Both the position numbers and the translations under genes were made by a program. Of a stretch of 64,000 nucleotides of DNA, positions 33,900 through 44,479 are shown in pieces. Position 1 is the first letter of the stretch, and every line of letters begins with the position of its first letter. The stretch is from assembly GCA_949752795.1 (NCBI GenBank), contig OX457061.1:45788338-45852337 (forward strand), given 5' to 3'. This stretch comes from Hyperoodon ampullatus (lineage: Eukaryota; Chordata; Mammalia; Artiodactyla; Ziphiidae). The notes under the pieces are model-generated. The model was not told the origin of the DNA. It worked only from the letters and a program-made list of their open reading frames with translations, and made no database searches.

Positions 33900-34640
33900 T
33901 TCCCCCAGTTTTATTGAGCTATAGTTGACATACAACATTGTGTAAGTTTAAGGTGTACAGCATAATGATTTGACTTACATATATAATGAACTGATTATCA
34001 CAAGTTTAGTGAACATCCATCACTTCATATAGATATAAAATTAAAGAGAAAAAAAAAGTGTGTGTGATGAAGCTCTTAGAACTTACTCTATACAACTTTC
34101 ACATACAACATACAGCAGTGTTCATTATGTTCATCATGTTGTACATTACATCCTAGTACTTATTTACGTTATACCTGGAAGTTTGTACCTTTTGACCGCC
34201 TTCATCCAATTCCCCCTTCCCACACCCTCATCTATGGTAGCCACAAATCTCTTTTTCTATGAGTTTGTTTGTTTTGAAATATTTGACCTACAACACTATG
34301 TTAGTTCCTGTTACACAACATAGTGATTTGGCATTTCTATACATTTCAAAATGATCACCACAGTAAGTCTAGTTACAATATGTTATTTTACAAAGATATT
34401 ACATAGTTATCGACTATATTCCCCACACTGTACATTTCATCCCCATAACTCATTTATTTTGCAGCTGGAAGTTTGTACCTCTTAATCTCCCTCACCTGTT
34501 TATTTCCTCCCCCTACTCTCTTCCCCTCTAGCAACCATCTGTTTGTTCTCTGTGTCTATAACTCTGTTTCTGTATCACTGGTCATTTTTAAAATGAAATA
34601 AGGCCCCATGTTTCACCTAACAGATTGGCAAGAGCTAAAA
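33900..34640 (-). repeat. L1 3' UTR sequence
   Basis: Reads TTTATTGAGCTATAGTTGACATAC .. 'GTTTAAGGTGTACAGCATAATGATTTGAC', then two related GTTTGTACC..-type segments (about 34180 and 34470), as in the 3' UTR of mammalian L1 families. The ORF at 34060-34323 is a by-product. Confidence 0.75.
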
Positions 34641-34689
34641 GGATTAATTACATCCAAAGCTGGCATGGATGGAGAAATAAGCATTCTTA

Positions 34690-35750
34690 TACACTTTTTT
34701 TTGTATCTTTAAAAAAATTTTTATACAGTTTCTAAAGGTTGCTTCCCATTTACAATTATTACAAAATATTGGCTATATTCCATCTGTTGTACAGTACATC
34801 CTTGAGCCTGTCTTACATCAAGTAGTTTGTACTTCCCACTGCCTCACCCCTATGTTGCCCACCCCCATTCCCCACTGGTAACCACTGTTTTTTTCTCTAT
34901 ATCCGTGTCTGCTCCTTTTATGATATATTCACTGTATTTTTTAGATTCCATATGTAAATGATATCATAAAGTATTTATCTTTCTCTTTCTGACTTATTTC
35001 ACTTAGCATTAGGTTCTCCAAGTCCATCAATGTTGCTGCAAATGGCAAAATTTCGTTCTTTTTTATGGCTGAGTAGCATTCCGTTGTGTATATATACCAC
35101 ATCTTCTTTAACCATTCATCTGTTGATGGACACTTAGGTTGTTTTCATGACAATTTACTAATTGGAAATAGTGTTGCCATGAACATTGGGGTGCATGTAT
35201 CTTTTCAAATTAGTGTTTTCATTTTTTCTGATATATATCCAAGAGTGGAATTGCTGGGTCATATGATAGTTCCATTTTTAGTTTTTTGAGAAACCTCCAT
35301 GCTGTTTGCCATAGTGGCTGCACCAATTTACAGTCCCACCAACAGAGTACAAGTGTTCTCTACATCCTCACAAACATTTGTTTGTGTTCTTTTTTTAAAA
35401 TATTTATTTATTTATTTATTTAGTTGCACTGGGTCTTAGTTGCAGCAGGCGGGCTCATTAGTTGTGGCTTGCCAGCTCCTCAGTTTTAGCACGTGGGGTC
35501 CTTAGTTGTGGCACGAGAACTCTTAGTCGAGGCATGCATGTGGGATCTAGTTCCGTGACCAGGAATCGAACCCAGGCCCCCTGCATTGGGAGCACAGAGT
35601 CTTAACCACTGCACCACCAGGGAAGTCCCATTTGTGTTCTTTTTGATGATAGCCATTCTGACATATGTGAGGTGATATTTCACTGTGGATTTGATTTGCA
35701 TTTCCCTGATGATTAACGATGGTGAGTATACACTCCTGATGACAGTATAA
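34690..35750 (-). repeat. L1 ORF2 3' end and 3' UTR, split by a SINE
   Basis: Reverse-complement L1: 'TTATGGCTGAGTAGCATTCCGTTGTG', 'CATCTGTTGATGGACACTTAGG', 'GAATTGCTGGGTCATATGAT', 'CCATGCTGTTTGCCATAGTGGCTGCACC', then after the SINE 'TGATGATAGCCATTCTGACATATGTGAGGTGAT'. Better preserved than most L1 pieces here, but still with stops. Confidence 0.88.
35392..35629 (-). repeat. SINE, CATGCATGTGG form
   Basis: AAATATTTATTTATTTATTTA tail to CACCAGGGAAGTCCC. Target duplication TTTGTGTTCTTTTT on both sides, splitting the L1. Confidence 0.93.
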
Positions 35751-35896
35751 ATTGGTGAAAAATTTTTGTAGAGCAATTTGGCAGTGACTATCACAATATA
35801 TCGTGTAATAAAAAAGCAAATTGCAGAACAATGCATATTGTATTCATTTTTGAAAAATTAAAAGTACATATAGATACATATTAAAATGCATAGATA

Positions 35897-36182
35897 GGGA
35901 CTTCCCTGTGGCGCAGCAGTTAAGAATCCACCTGCCAATGCAGGGGACACGGGTTCGAGCCCTGGTCCATGAAGATCCCACATGCCGCGAAGCAACTAAG
36001 CCCATGTGCCACAACTACTGAGCCTGAGCTCTAGAGCCCACGAGCCACAACTACTGAGCCCGTGTGCCACAACTACTGAAGCCCGCGTGCCTAGAGCCCG
36101 TGCTCCACAACAAGAGAAACCACCACAATGAGAAGCCCATGCACCGCAACGAAGGCCCAACGCCAAAAATAAATAAATAAAT
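35897..36182 (+). repeat. Long-form SINE, internally shortened
   Basis: GGGACTTCCCTGTGGCGCAG to an AAATAAATAAATA tail. Perfect target duplication AAAATGCATAGATA at 35883-35896 and 36183-36196. Confidence 0.95.
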
Positions 36183-36199
36183 AAAATGCATAGATAAAA

Positions 36200-36842
36200 A
36201 CCTGAAAGGATACACACCGAACTATCAACTGTGTCTCTGGAGGGAGCAGGACTTGGCTGGAGGTATATGGGCAGCAGGACCTGGAACGAAGGAAGAAAGG
36301 AAGTAGAAACCATGTAGAAGACGGCAGGCCCTGCTGGAAAATTCTCCCACAGTTACAAAAAAGAGGAAGAACCACCCTGACTTCTCCCTTCCTCCCTCTC
36401 CTGTCAGTGCCTAGCTGACAGTGAATCTAGCTAGTATCCAGTCGGCAAAGGAGCTGGGAAATGTAGTTTTCAGGAGAAAAACAAAGAATTGGTTTGAGAA
36501 TGACAATGTAATAACCAACTTCAAAAAGTTATTGTGTAGTTCACAGAATTAGTAAGAGAGATGAATGTGAAAAACAGGAGAAAACCTAGTAAAAACACAG
36601 CAGGAAGTATGGGAAGAGTCATTCCGTAAAAGAATAAAAGTAAATAGTAATAGTAAAATATAATTAATTAATTTTATTTAAAAAATCTTAATGGTATAGG
36701 TAGACTGTCCTGGCACTGAGCTAAAAGAGTCTGTCCCTGGTAATCATTTAGCTAATACACTGATGTCAACTATAAACCAAACCCTGCGCTGCAATGGGAA
36801 CAAAGATTAAATAAGACCAGGTTTCAGTCATCAAGAATCTTT
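36200..36842. other. No gene seen
   Basis: Mixed sequence with no recognised exon. The left part (36190-36300) may be L1 flank. Confidence 0.45.
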
Positions 36843-36955
36843 GGGAAATTCCCTGGCGGTCCAGTGGTTAGTACTCAGCGCTTTCACTCCTGTGGCCCAG
36901 GTTCAATCCCTGGTCGGGGAACTAAGATCCTGCAAGTCACGTGGCCAAAAAAAAA
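36843..36955 (+). repeat. Short CHR-1-like SINE
   Basis: GGGAAATTCCCTGGCGGTCCAG to CACGTGGCC plus an A run followed by a T run. Confidence 0.9.
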
Positions 36956-36959
36956 AATT

Positions 36960-37830
36960 TTTTTTTTGGAGGAAGAGAAACATGTAGACAGACAACCACA
37001 ACAGAGTTAATTTCAGCAAGCTCAAGGACAAGGCCAGCAACTAAACTAAACTGTGCCTTTGTGTAAGATGGAAAAAGTCACCCTCTCTGAGTGGATGCAA
37101 TGCCAAGGTTTACAATTTGGCAGGCTGAATGCAGCTGAATTTCAGCTCTCTGGATCTTCAACCAGGTACTTCTGTACAGAGGACAAAATGCACATCCATG
37201 CATAGCTGCCTGGCTTGAGGAGGTAGATATAGGCACCTATGAAGCAGAGTAGAGGTAGCCTATATGGATGTGCACCTGTGCAACAGGAAGCTCTGGGAGC
37301 CCAGCCTCCTGGCCCAGAACATCATTAGAAACCTCAATGATTTTGTTTTTGGTGCTGCTAACTGTGACAAGGATTTGGCAAAGCAAACCTCCAGAAATTT
37401 GTAAAGGCTCCTTTGGAAGGCAAAATTGACAGATGGTGTTTACAGCTTTGCTTTGGTTCTTCCATCAGAGTGAATGCCAGATGTTTTCTTTGGTTTCCAA
37501 GATAGTGTGTGAGATCTAAAAGGCTCCTTTGCCCAAAGATTATGAAACATCAGTACACACAGTTAAGTGTGAGTATGTGGGCAAGTGAATCAATCATGTG
37601 CCCAAGGTCGGCAAAATTTGATTTGCTGCTGTGTGAATCCAAGGTTTGGTGTTATCATTCTAGTCTTTAAGTCATGTAACAAAATCAGTGAAACTGAGCG
37701 GTGGGGCTCCCAGGCACAGAGGCCCTTTTGTTCCCTGTTTCTTGTAAGCAAGACTCCAGCCTCCACGACCTTCCCTAGATTCCTGAGGGCAGATTTGAAA
37801 AGCTGCTAATCAAGGGAGGAGCAGCCAAGA
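36960..37830. other. Unassigned segment, possibly an old pseudogene
   Basis: About 870 bp free of the repeats I can name, with a base composition and codon-like texture different from its surroundings. Short open stretches are broken by stops in every frame. It could be a decayed processed pseudogene or ERV interior, and the right end may already belong to the LTR at 37835. I cannot name a parent gene. Confidence 0.35.
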
Positions 37831-37887
37831 AACCACCTGAGGCAAGATTAAAGGGACCAGAGAAGCTCATCAAGATTAGCAGACCTG

Positions 37888-38097
37888 GGGCTTCCCTGGT
37901 GGCACAGTGGTTGGGAGTCCGCCTGCCGATGCAGGGGACACGGGTTCATGTCCCGGTCCGGGAAGATCCCACGTGCTGCGGAGCAGCTGGGCCCGTGAGC
38001 CATGGCCGCTGAGCCTGCACGTACTGAGCCTGTGCTCCGCAACGGGAGAGGTCTCAACAGTGAGAGGCCCACGTACCGCAAAAAAAAAAAAAAAAAA
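37888..38097 (+). repeat. Short-form SINE in the LTR
   Basis: GGGCTTCCCTGGTGGCACAG to an A run. Perfect 16-bp duplication AAGATTAGCAGACCTG at 37872-37887 and 38098-38113. Confidence 0.96.
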
Positions 38098-38320
38098 AAG
38101 ATTAGCAGACCTGACCACCTGAGATGAGATTAACGACGTGCAAGCCCTGCTCACGCCCTAATCTTGTCAGAGACCCCACCTCTGAACCATTGTCATAAAA
38201 CCCTCATCAAACCCTCCCGGGTTGGGACACATAGTTTTTCGAGGCAGAAGTCCAGTGTGTCTCCCTTTGCCTGGCAAAGCAATAAAGCTATCCTTGTCTA
38301 CTTCACCCAAAACTCTGTCT

Positions 38321-38451
38321 GGGACTTCCCTGGCAGTCCAGTGATTAAGATGATGTGCTTCTAATGCAGGGGCGCAGCTTCCATCCCTGGTTGGGGAACT
38401 AAGATCCCACATGCCCTGCGGCGTGACCAAAAAAAACCCCACAATCAGAAG
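38321..38451 (+). repeat. Short CHR-1-like SINE in the LTR
   Basis: GGGACTTCCCTGGCAGTCCAG to GCGGCGTGACCAAAAAAAA. Flanks AAAACTCTGTCT / AAAACTGTCTCC are target duplication copies in the LTR. Confidence 0.9.
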
Positions 38452-38590
38452 AAAACTGTCTCCAAGATTTGATTCGGCACCAGTGTACAAAGAGGCAGAG
38501 CTTTAGGTAACATCAGAGTCCCTTAATAGAGGGTAAGTTGGACAAATCCACATGAGACAATGTTATGCAGCCATCAAAAAGGACGTTATA

Positions 38591-38787
38591 GGGCTTCCCT
38601 GGTGGCGCAGTGGTTAAGAATCCGCCTGCCGATGCAGGGGACACGGGTTCGTGCCCCGGTCTGGGACGATCCCACATGCCGCGGAGCGGCTGGGCCCGTG
38701 AGCCACGGCCGTTGAGCCTGCGCGTCCGGAGCCTGTGCTCTGCAACGGGAGAGGCCACAACAGTGAGAGGCCCACATACAGCAAAAA
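38591..38787 (+). repeat. Short-form SINE
   Basis: GGGCTTCCCTGGTGGCGCAG to an A run. Target duplication AAGGACGTTATA / AAGGATGTTATA. Confidence 0.95.
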
Positions 38788-38895
38788 AAGGATGTTATAA
38801 AAGACAGAATTATAGACAAAGTAAGATCAGTGGTTGCCAGGGCTTGGAGAAGAGGGATGAATAGGGGAAATACATAGCATTATTAGGCCCGTGTC

Positions 38896-39108
38896 TTTTT
38901 TTTGTTTTTCTTTTTTTGCGGTACGCAGACCTCTCACTGCCGTGGCCTCTCCCGCCGCGGAGCACAGGCTCCGGACGCGCAGGCCCAGCGGCCATGGCTC
39001 ACGGCCCAGCCGCTCCGCGGCATGTGGGATCCTCCCGGACCGGGGCACGAACCCATGTCCCCTGCATCGGCAGGCGAACTCCCAACCACTGCGCCACCAG
39101 GGAAGCCC
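38896..39108 (-). repeat. Short-form SINE
   Basis: T-rich run, GCGGTACGCAGACCTCTCACTG, to CCAGGGAAGCCCC. Target duplication TAGGCCCGTGTCT / TAGGCCTGTGTCT. Predicted ORFs on both strands are SINE translations. Confidence 0.95.
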
Positions 39109-39289
39109 CTAGGCCTGTGTCTTAATGGTGAATACATGACATGGGGTTGTCAAAACCCACAGAACTGTACAAAGAATGAACCTTAATGTAAACTATGGAC
39201 TTTAGCAAGTAATAGTGCTTCAATACTGATTCACTAATTGTAACAGATGTACCACGCTAATGCAGTGTGTTAATAGTGATAGTAGGGAA

Positions 39290-39616
39290 GGGCTTCCCTG
39301 GTGGTGCAGTAGTTAAGAATCCGCCTGCCAATGCAGGGGACACAGGTTCGCGCCCTGGTCCAGGAAGATCCTACATGCCGCGGAGCAACTAAGCCCATGC
39401 GCCACTACTGAGCCTGTGCTCTAGAGCCCGCGAGCCACAACCACTGAAGCCCGCGTGTCTAGAGCCCGTGCTCCGCAACAAGAGAAGCCCCTGCAATAAG
39501 TCCGTGCACTGCAACGAAGAGTAGCCCCCGCTCACCACAACTAAAGAACGCCTGCGTGCAGCAACAAAGACCCAACGCAGCCAGAAATTAATTAATTAAT
39601 TAATTAATTTTTAAAA
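39290..39616 (+). repeat. Long-form SINE
   Basis: GGGCTTCCCTGGTGGTGCAG to a TTAATTAATTAATTAATT tail. Target duplication GATAGTAGGG on both sides. Confidence 0.93.
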
Positions 39617-39948
39617 AATTGATAGTAGGGGAAATAATAGTGGGGCTGGGGGAATATGGGAACGCTGCACTATCTACTCAATTTGTTTCTGTAAATCTAA
39701 AACTGTTCCAAAAAATAAAGTCTAAAAAAGGATGTTAGAGTATGTAAATATGCAAAGATTATTCTAAAACATTACTAAGTTAAAAAAGAGCTACTAGCAA
39801 TGTATACAATATGGTCTCATTTTTTTGGTAACATTATACACACATGCGCAATATAATTTTGAATCTGAAATTCTGAAAGGACATATGCCAAAATATTTAC
39901 AGTGGTTAAATCAGTGGAAAGATTATGGGTAATTTCTAATTTCTTTGC

Positions 39949-40160
39949 TTTTTTTTTTTTTTTTTTTTGCGGTACGCGGGCCTCTCACTGTTGTGGCCTC
40001 TCCCGTTGCAGAGCACAGGCTCCCGACGCGCAGGCTCAGCAGCCATGACTCACCGGCCCAGGCGCTCCGCGGCATGTGGGATCTTCCCAGACCAGGGCAC
40101 GAACCCGTGTCCCCTGAATTGGCAGGCGGGCTCCCAACCACTGCGCCACCAGGGAAGCCC
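39949..40160 (-). repeat. Short-form SINE
   Basis: T run, GCGGTACGCGGGCCTCTCACTG, to CCAGGGAAGCCC. Short duplicate TTTGCTT on both sides. Confidence 0.94.
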
Positions 40161-40485
40161 TTTGCTTGCTTATTTTAAAATGCTTTTGAACATTTTTTAT
40201 TACACAAAATGCACGAATACTTTCCCATTGTAAATGGTTCAAAGAATAGGAAGTATATTTTAGGACTGTTTTGATGTGCTCCCCAGATCTCCACCCTTCA
40301 AAACTGAAACATTCATTCCCCCAGCTGCTAGCAGTGTTAATGACTGATAGTTTGCAGTTAAGCTCCCCATACAACCTTACCTGAGGTTCATTTAAAATCA
40401 TGCCTTCTTCCCCAGGGCAGCCCACATTCAAAGACTGATTGGTGCAAGGGCCTCGTAATAAAGGCCTCGTTACCCTGGCTTCAAA

Positions 40486-40981
40486 TGTTGCAGGAAGGGG
40501 GATCCCTTCCAGGGCCCGAGAGTGGGTTCTTATCTAACACTCAGAAATGAATTGTCTGAGGAGACACACGTGCTGACAAAGCAAGAGACTTTACTGGGAA
40601 GGGGCGCCCGCGCAGAGAGCAGCAGGGGGAGGGAAACCAGGAGGACTGCTCTGCCATGTGGCTCTCAGTCTTGGGTTTTATGGTGATGGGATTGGTTTCC
40701 GACTTGTCTCTGGCCAATCCTTCTGTCTCAGGGTCCTTCCTGGTGGTGCGGGCAGCCGCTCAGCCAAGATGGATTCCAGCGAGGAGGATTCTGGGAGGTT
40801 GGTAGGCCATGTGGATTGTCATCTCCTCTCTCCTTTTGACCTTTCCCGAATCCTTCTGATTGGTGGTGGCTTGTTAGTTCTGCGTTCCTACCAGGATCTC
40901 CTGTGGTAAAATAACTCATGCAAACTGTTACTGTCTTTGCCTGGCCAGGGCAGGCGGTTTCAGTCAGTGTTTCCCCTAACA
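40486..40981 (-). repeat. Solo ERV LTR, minus orientation
   Basis: 496 bp bounded by TGTTGCAGG and CCCCTAACA, with a perfect 4-bp target duplication CAAA at 40482-40485 and 40982-40985. It is the reverse complement of the LTR at 43975, alignable over its full length with scattered differences. A 4-bp duplication is typical of gamma/ERV1-type integration. No internal viral sequence is attached, so it is a product of LTR-LTR recombination. Confidence 0.95.
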
Positions 40982-41340
40982 CAAATAGGGACAATTCCAC
41001 AGGGCCATCCTAGCTCCAGTGTTCTGCCTGGAATAGACTGAAGCTTTTTTGTGAATACATTGCAGCCTAACTTCTGCCCAGCCTTGCTTCCTTCACTCTC
41101 CCACAATGAACCCAAGAGCTTTCGCCAATAAACTTCCAAGATTCAAATTTCTGCTTCCTGGGGAACCTGATTGACAGTAATTGGTGCCAGGAGTGAGCCA
41201 AGAAAGCAAACTCTAAAATGGGATTTCAGAGATGGACCACTCACCAGCCTGTTGACAATGAGGATTCCATCACTAGTGGTAGGTGGAGCATTGTGTAGCC
41301 TGTGGTAGTAATGCAATTGTTAAAATTTTCACCAATAGTG

Positions 41341-41689
41341 GGGCTTCCCTGGTGGCGCAGTGGTTAACAATCTGCCTACCAATGCAGCAGACATGGGTTC
41401 GAGCCATGGTCGGGGAAGATCCCACATGCCGCAGAGCAGCTAGGCCCATGTGCCACAACTACTGAGCCTGCGCTCTAGAGCCTGCGAGCCACAACTACTG
41501 AGCCCACATGCCACAACTACTGAAGCCCGCATACCTAGAGCCCGTGCTCCACAACAAGAGAAGCCACCACAATGAGAAGCCCGCACACCACAACAAAGAG
41601 TAGCCCCTGCTCGTCACAACTAGAGAAAGCCGGCATGCAGCAATGAAGACCCAACGCAGCCAAAAATAAAATAAATTAATTAATTTTAA
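41341..41689 (+). repeat. Long-form SINE
   Basis: GGGCTTCCCTGGTGGCGCAG to an AAATAAAATAAATTAATT tail. Target duplication TTTTCACCAATAGT on both sides. Confidence 0.95.
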
Positions 41690-41699
41690 AAAATTTTTT

Positions 41700-42880
41700 C
41701 ACCAATAGTAAATTGGAATGTTTTTGCCTGAGGAAAGGAATACATGGGGCGTGGGGGAGAACAATGTACTAGGCATTTGAGAAGTAATAGGATGTTTGTC
41801 ATTGAGAGTAACAAATACATTGGAGAAAGACTATAAAGGTTAAGTGTGAAAGTCAAAGGGTCTTCTTGGCCACCTATAAAGAGACTATCATCTCCTGTAG
41901 CCAGAGGGCAGAAAAACTTGAGGATCAGGATCAGGATCAGGCCGAGGTCTTAATTATAAGATTATCAGGAATTCCAGAGAATTGAAATCTCAACCATGAC
42001 AAATTGGCTACATCCAGGTTAGAGTCCTGATTGAGGAGTGGAAATCGGAGGTATAGGATGTTAAAATCTAATTGCCTGTACCTCTTGAACCTCCAGTTAC
42101 CCCTGTACCTCTGGGCCTTTATAAGTTACCCACTCCTTAAAGATTAGTTCTCCCAATTGCTTGAAAATGATGCAGAAATCTCTGCCTTACTACAAATGTG
42201 CCTCCCCATCTGGATCTACCCCAACATCCCAACCTGGCCATTAGACCAATAACTGGGATTAAGTAACAACACAAATGTCCAGGACCTGACAAGGGAGTAA
42301 AGGAGCCTAAAAGAGCTGGAGAACATAACCAATATGATCTGACAGAAGCCAGGAGAATATAAATGGGAATGCATTTTGAGAATTCTGAGGCTGCATCTAC
42401 GTTGGGAGAAGTTGAACCTAAAATTAGATGAGGGAGAGGTTATCAATATGGGAGCATTAGAATAAAAATATATATATATGGGAGCATTTCCTAGGACACA
42501 GGCTTTAACACACTGACAAGGACCCTGAGAGACAGTGCTAACATGTTGCTAGGAAGGTTCTTGCAGAAAGCTATGTATATGAAGTAGAAATGTCAGAACC
42601 ACTATGGGAGATGGTGCAAGTAGGGATCGAAGGCTCAGAGAAGAGGAAAGTTGAAGTGGATATAGCATGTAAAAACCAGAAAACTCACCGAATGACCATT
42701 CCACAGGAGGACCCTGAGGAATGCTCTGGGGAAAGGGGCATTGGCATCACTGGGAAGCTTAGTAGTGGCTACTGCATTTTCAGAACGGGGCTCCTTGGTA
42801 GCAATAGGAATGGTAGTGAAACGGGAGGGAAGGAGGCAGAGCACAACCTTTGAAAGGATGACATAACCCGAGGACATGAC
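41700..42880 (+). repeat. Possible ERV-L/MaLR internal remnant
   Basis: Sequence between the two solo LTRs with phrases I associate with MaLR/ERV-L internal regions ('GGCCACCTATAAAGAGACTATC', 'GAACCACTATGGGAGATGGTGCAAG', 'GGAGGACCCTGAGGAATGCTC', 'AGTGGCTACTGCATTTTCAG'). Only short broken ORFs; no gag or pol domain is convincingly readable. Confidence 0.4.
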
Positions 42881-42881
42881 A

Positions 42882-43395
42882 TAAACTGATTAGAACCAAC
42901 TGGGTCCAAGATGGCAGACAAGTCAACTTTTTCCACTAGACCTTGAGCCTCAGCAAGCTAAATGACACACCAACAGGCGCCATGACAGTTCCAAGACCGA
43001 CCATAATGATCAAAATGTGGGCTGTGGCCCAATTCCTGGAAATCCCCACCCTTCCCTAAAATAGCTGGAATATTCCTCCCACTCATTAGCCTATGAAATT
43101 ACCCACTCCTATAAAAACTAACAACCCCATACCCTGCTGCCTTTCTCACCTTCTGAGATGGCCCACACTCTGTCTGTGGAGTGTGTTTCTCTCTAAATAA
43201 ATCCACTTCTTTCCTATCACTTTGTCTCTCACTGAATTCTTTCTGCAATGAGACATCAAGAACCTGAGCTTCATTAAGTCCTGAAACCAGGTGTGTGGTC
43301 TCAGTTGGAAGACTATGGGTTTTGGCCAGGTTCGAGTCCTGGCACATTGGTTCAAGTCCCAAACTGAGGTGCATGGTTTCATCAGGATCCCAAAA
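42882..43395 (+). repeat. ERV LTR-like sequence
   Basis: Has an LTR layout: AACTGGGTCCAAGATGGCAG, a TATA-like CTATAAAAAC at about 43110, AATAAA at 43196-43201 (in CTAAATAAATCC), then a CTTTGTCTCTCACTGAATTC U5-like part. Ends are approximate and no target duplication was identified. Possibly the 3' LTR of the remnant to its left. Confidence 0.5.
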
Positions 43396-43399
43396 TAAT

Positions 43400-43970
43400 A
43401 AGAGGCCAGATGGCAGGACTTAACCATCAAAAGCACCATGGAAAAGGAGAACCAGAAATATACATAGTAGCCCCATTGAATCTGATGCTGAATAACACAC
43501 TAAGCTGCATGTGACTAGGCTGAAACTCCATAAGGCTAGATAAATACCTTGTCAAAGATAAACAAAGCCAGATGCTAGCTAAAGTGGTAAGGACAAATTT
43601 TCATCTGTAACATACTGTTGCAACAGGGAAGAGAGTCCAGCATGAACCAAGCTTAACTTTGATTGGTACAGGGGTGACTGGGAGACAATGAGGGAGTAGG
43701 CAGGGAGAAAGGTAGAGGCCTGAAAAGACTAAGGGAATTAAAAAATTACAAAGGCCAGGGTAAATGCCAGTTAAGTCAGCTATGTCTGTTAGCTGGCAAT
43801 TATCTAAGTCTATCCTTCAACAGAGCCTGGGAGAGCCTTATCTATCCTGATGATTACATTTCAAAGGAATAGATTTCAGTCCTTGAGAAAGACACTTTGG
43901 GGTTATAAAAGATGTAGATACATCTCAAAAGGACAGAAGAAAGGCTCATAATTGTAAGCCCTTTTTAGTA
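43400..43970. other. No gene seen
   Basis: Unassigned sequence between the LTR-like element and the right solo LTR; possibly further ERV interior. Confidence 0.4.
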
Positions 43971-43974
43971 CATG

Positions 43975-44471
43975 TGTTAGGGGAAACACTAACTAAAACC
44001 CGCCATCCCTGGCCAGGCAATACAGTAGCCACTTGCGTGAGTTATCTTAGAATAGGAGGTCCTGGTAAGGAACGCGGAACTAACAAGCCACCACCAATCA
44101 GAAGGATTCGGGAAAGGTCAAAGGGAGAGAGGAGATGCCAGTCCACATGGTCTACCAACCTCCCAGAATCCTCCTCGCTGGAATCCATCTTGGCTGAGCG
44201 GCTGCCCGCACCACCAGGAAGGACCCTGAGACAGAAGGATTGGCCAGAGACAAGTCGGAAACCAATCCCATTGCCATAAAACCCAAGACTGAGAGCCACA
44301 TGGCAGAGCAGTCCTCCTGGTTTCCCTTCCCCTGCTGCTCTCTGCGCGGGCGCCCCTTCCCAGTAAAGTCTCTTGCTTTGTCAGCACGTGTGTCTCCTCA
44401 GACAATTCATTTCTGAGTGTTAGATAAGAACCCACTCTCGGGCCCTGGAAGAGGTCCCCTTTCCTGAAACA
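43975..44471 (+). repeat. Solo ERV LTR, plus orientation
   Basis: 497 bp from TGTTAGGGGAAACAC to CCTGAAACA, with the 4-bp target duplication CATG at 43971-43974 and 44472-44475. Contains ACCAATCAGAAGG, a TATA-like CCATAAAACCC at about 44273, and AGTAAA at 44362-44367 as a likely polyadenylation signal. Same family as 40486-40981. Confidence 0.95.
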
Positions 44472-44479
44472 CATGCTCT

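Larger units (their letters stand above)
37835..38512 (+). repeat. ERV LTR related to 28 kb, split by two SINEs
   Basis: LTR parts: 37835-37887, 38099-38320 and 38452-38512. Shared with the 28-kb LTR are GGGACACA(T/C)AG, CCTTTGCCTGGCAAAGCAAT (then AAAGC), CTACTTCACCCAAAACT and the 'GGCACCAGTG' end. Polyadenylation signal AATAAA at 38281-38286. Confidence 0.7.
38560..39735 (+). repeat. L1-type 3' end broken by three SINEs
   Basis: LINE parts at 38560-38590, 38787-38896, 39110-39289 and 39617-39735 join into one old element (GACAGAATTATAGACAAAGTAAG, 'AGTGGTTGCCAGGGCTTGG', 'TTAATGGTGAATACATGACATGGG', 'GTAAATCTAAAACTGTTCC', 'AATAAAGTCTAAAAA'). Confidence 0.8.

Noticed and set aside
40486..44471. 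Paired ORFs on opposite strands starting MALSLGFYG at 40658 and 44299
   Set aside because: They are the same LTR read in each inverted copy; no viral or cellular domain.
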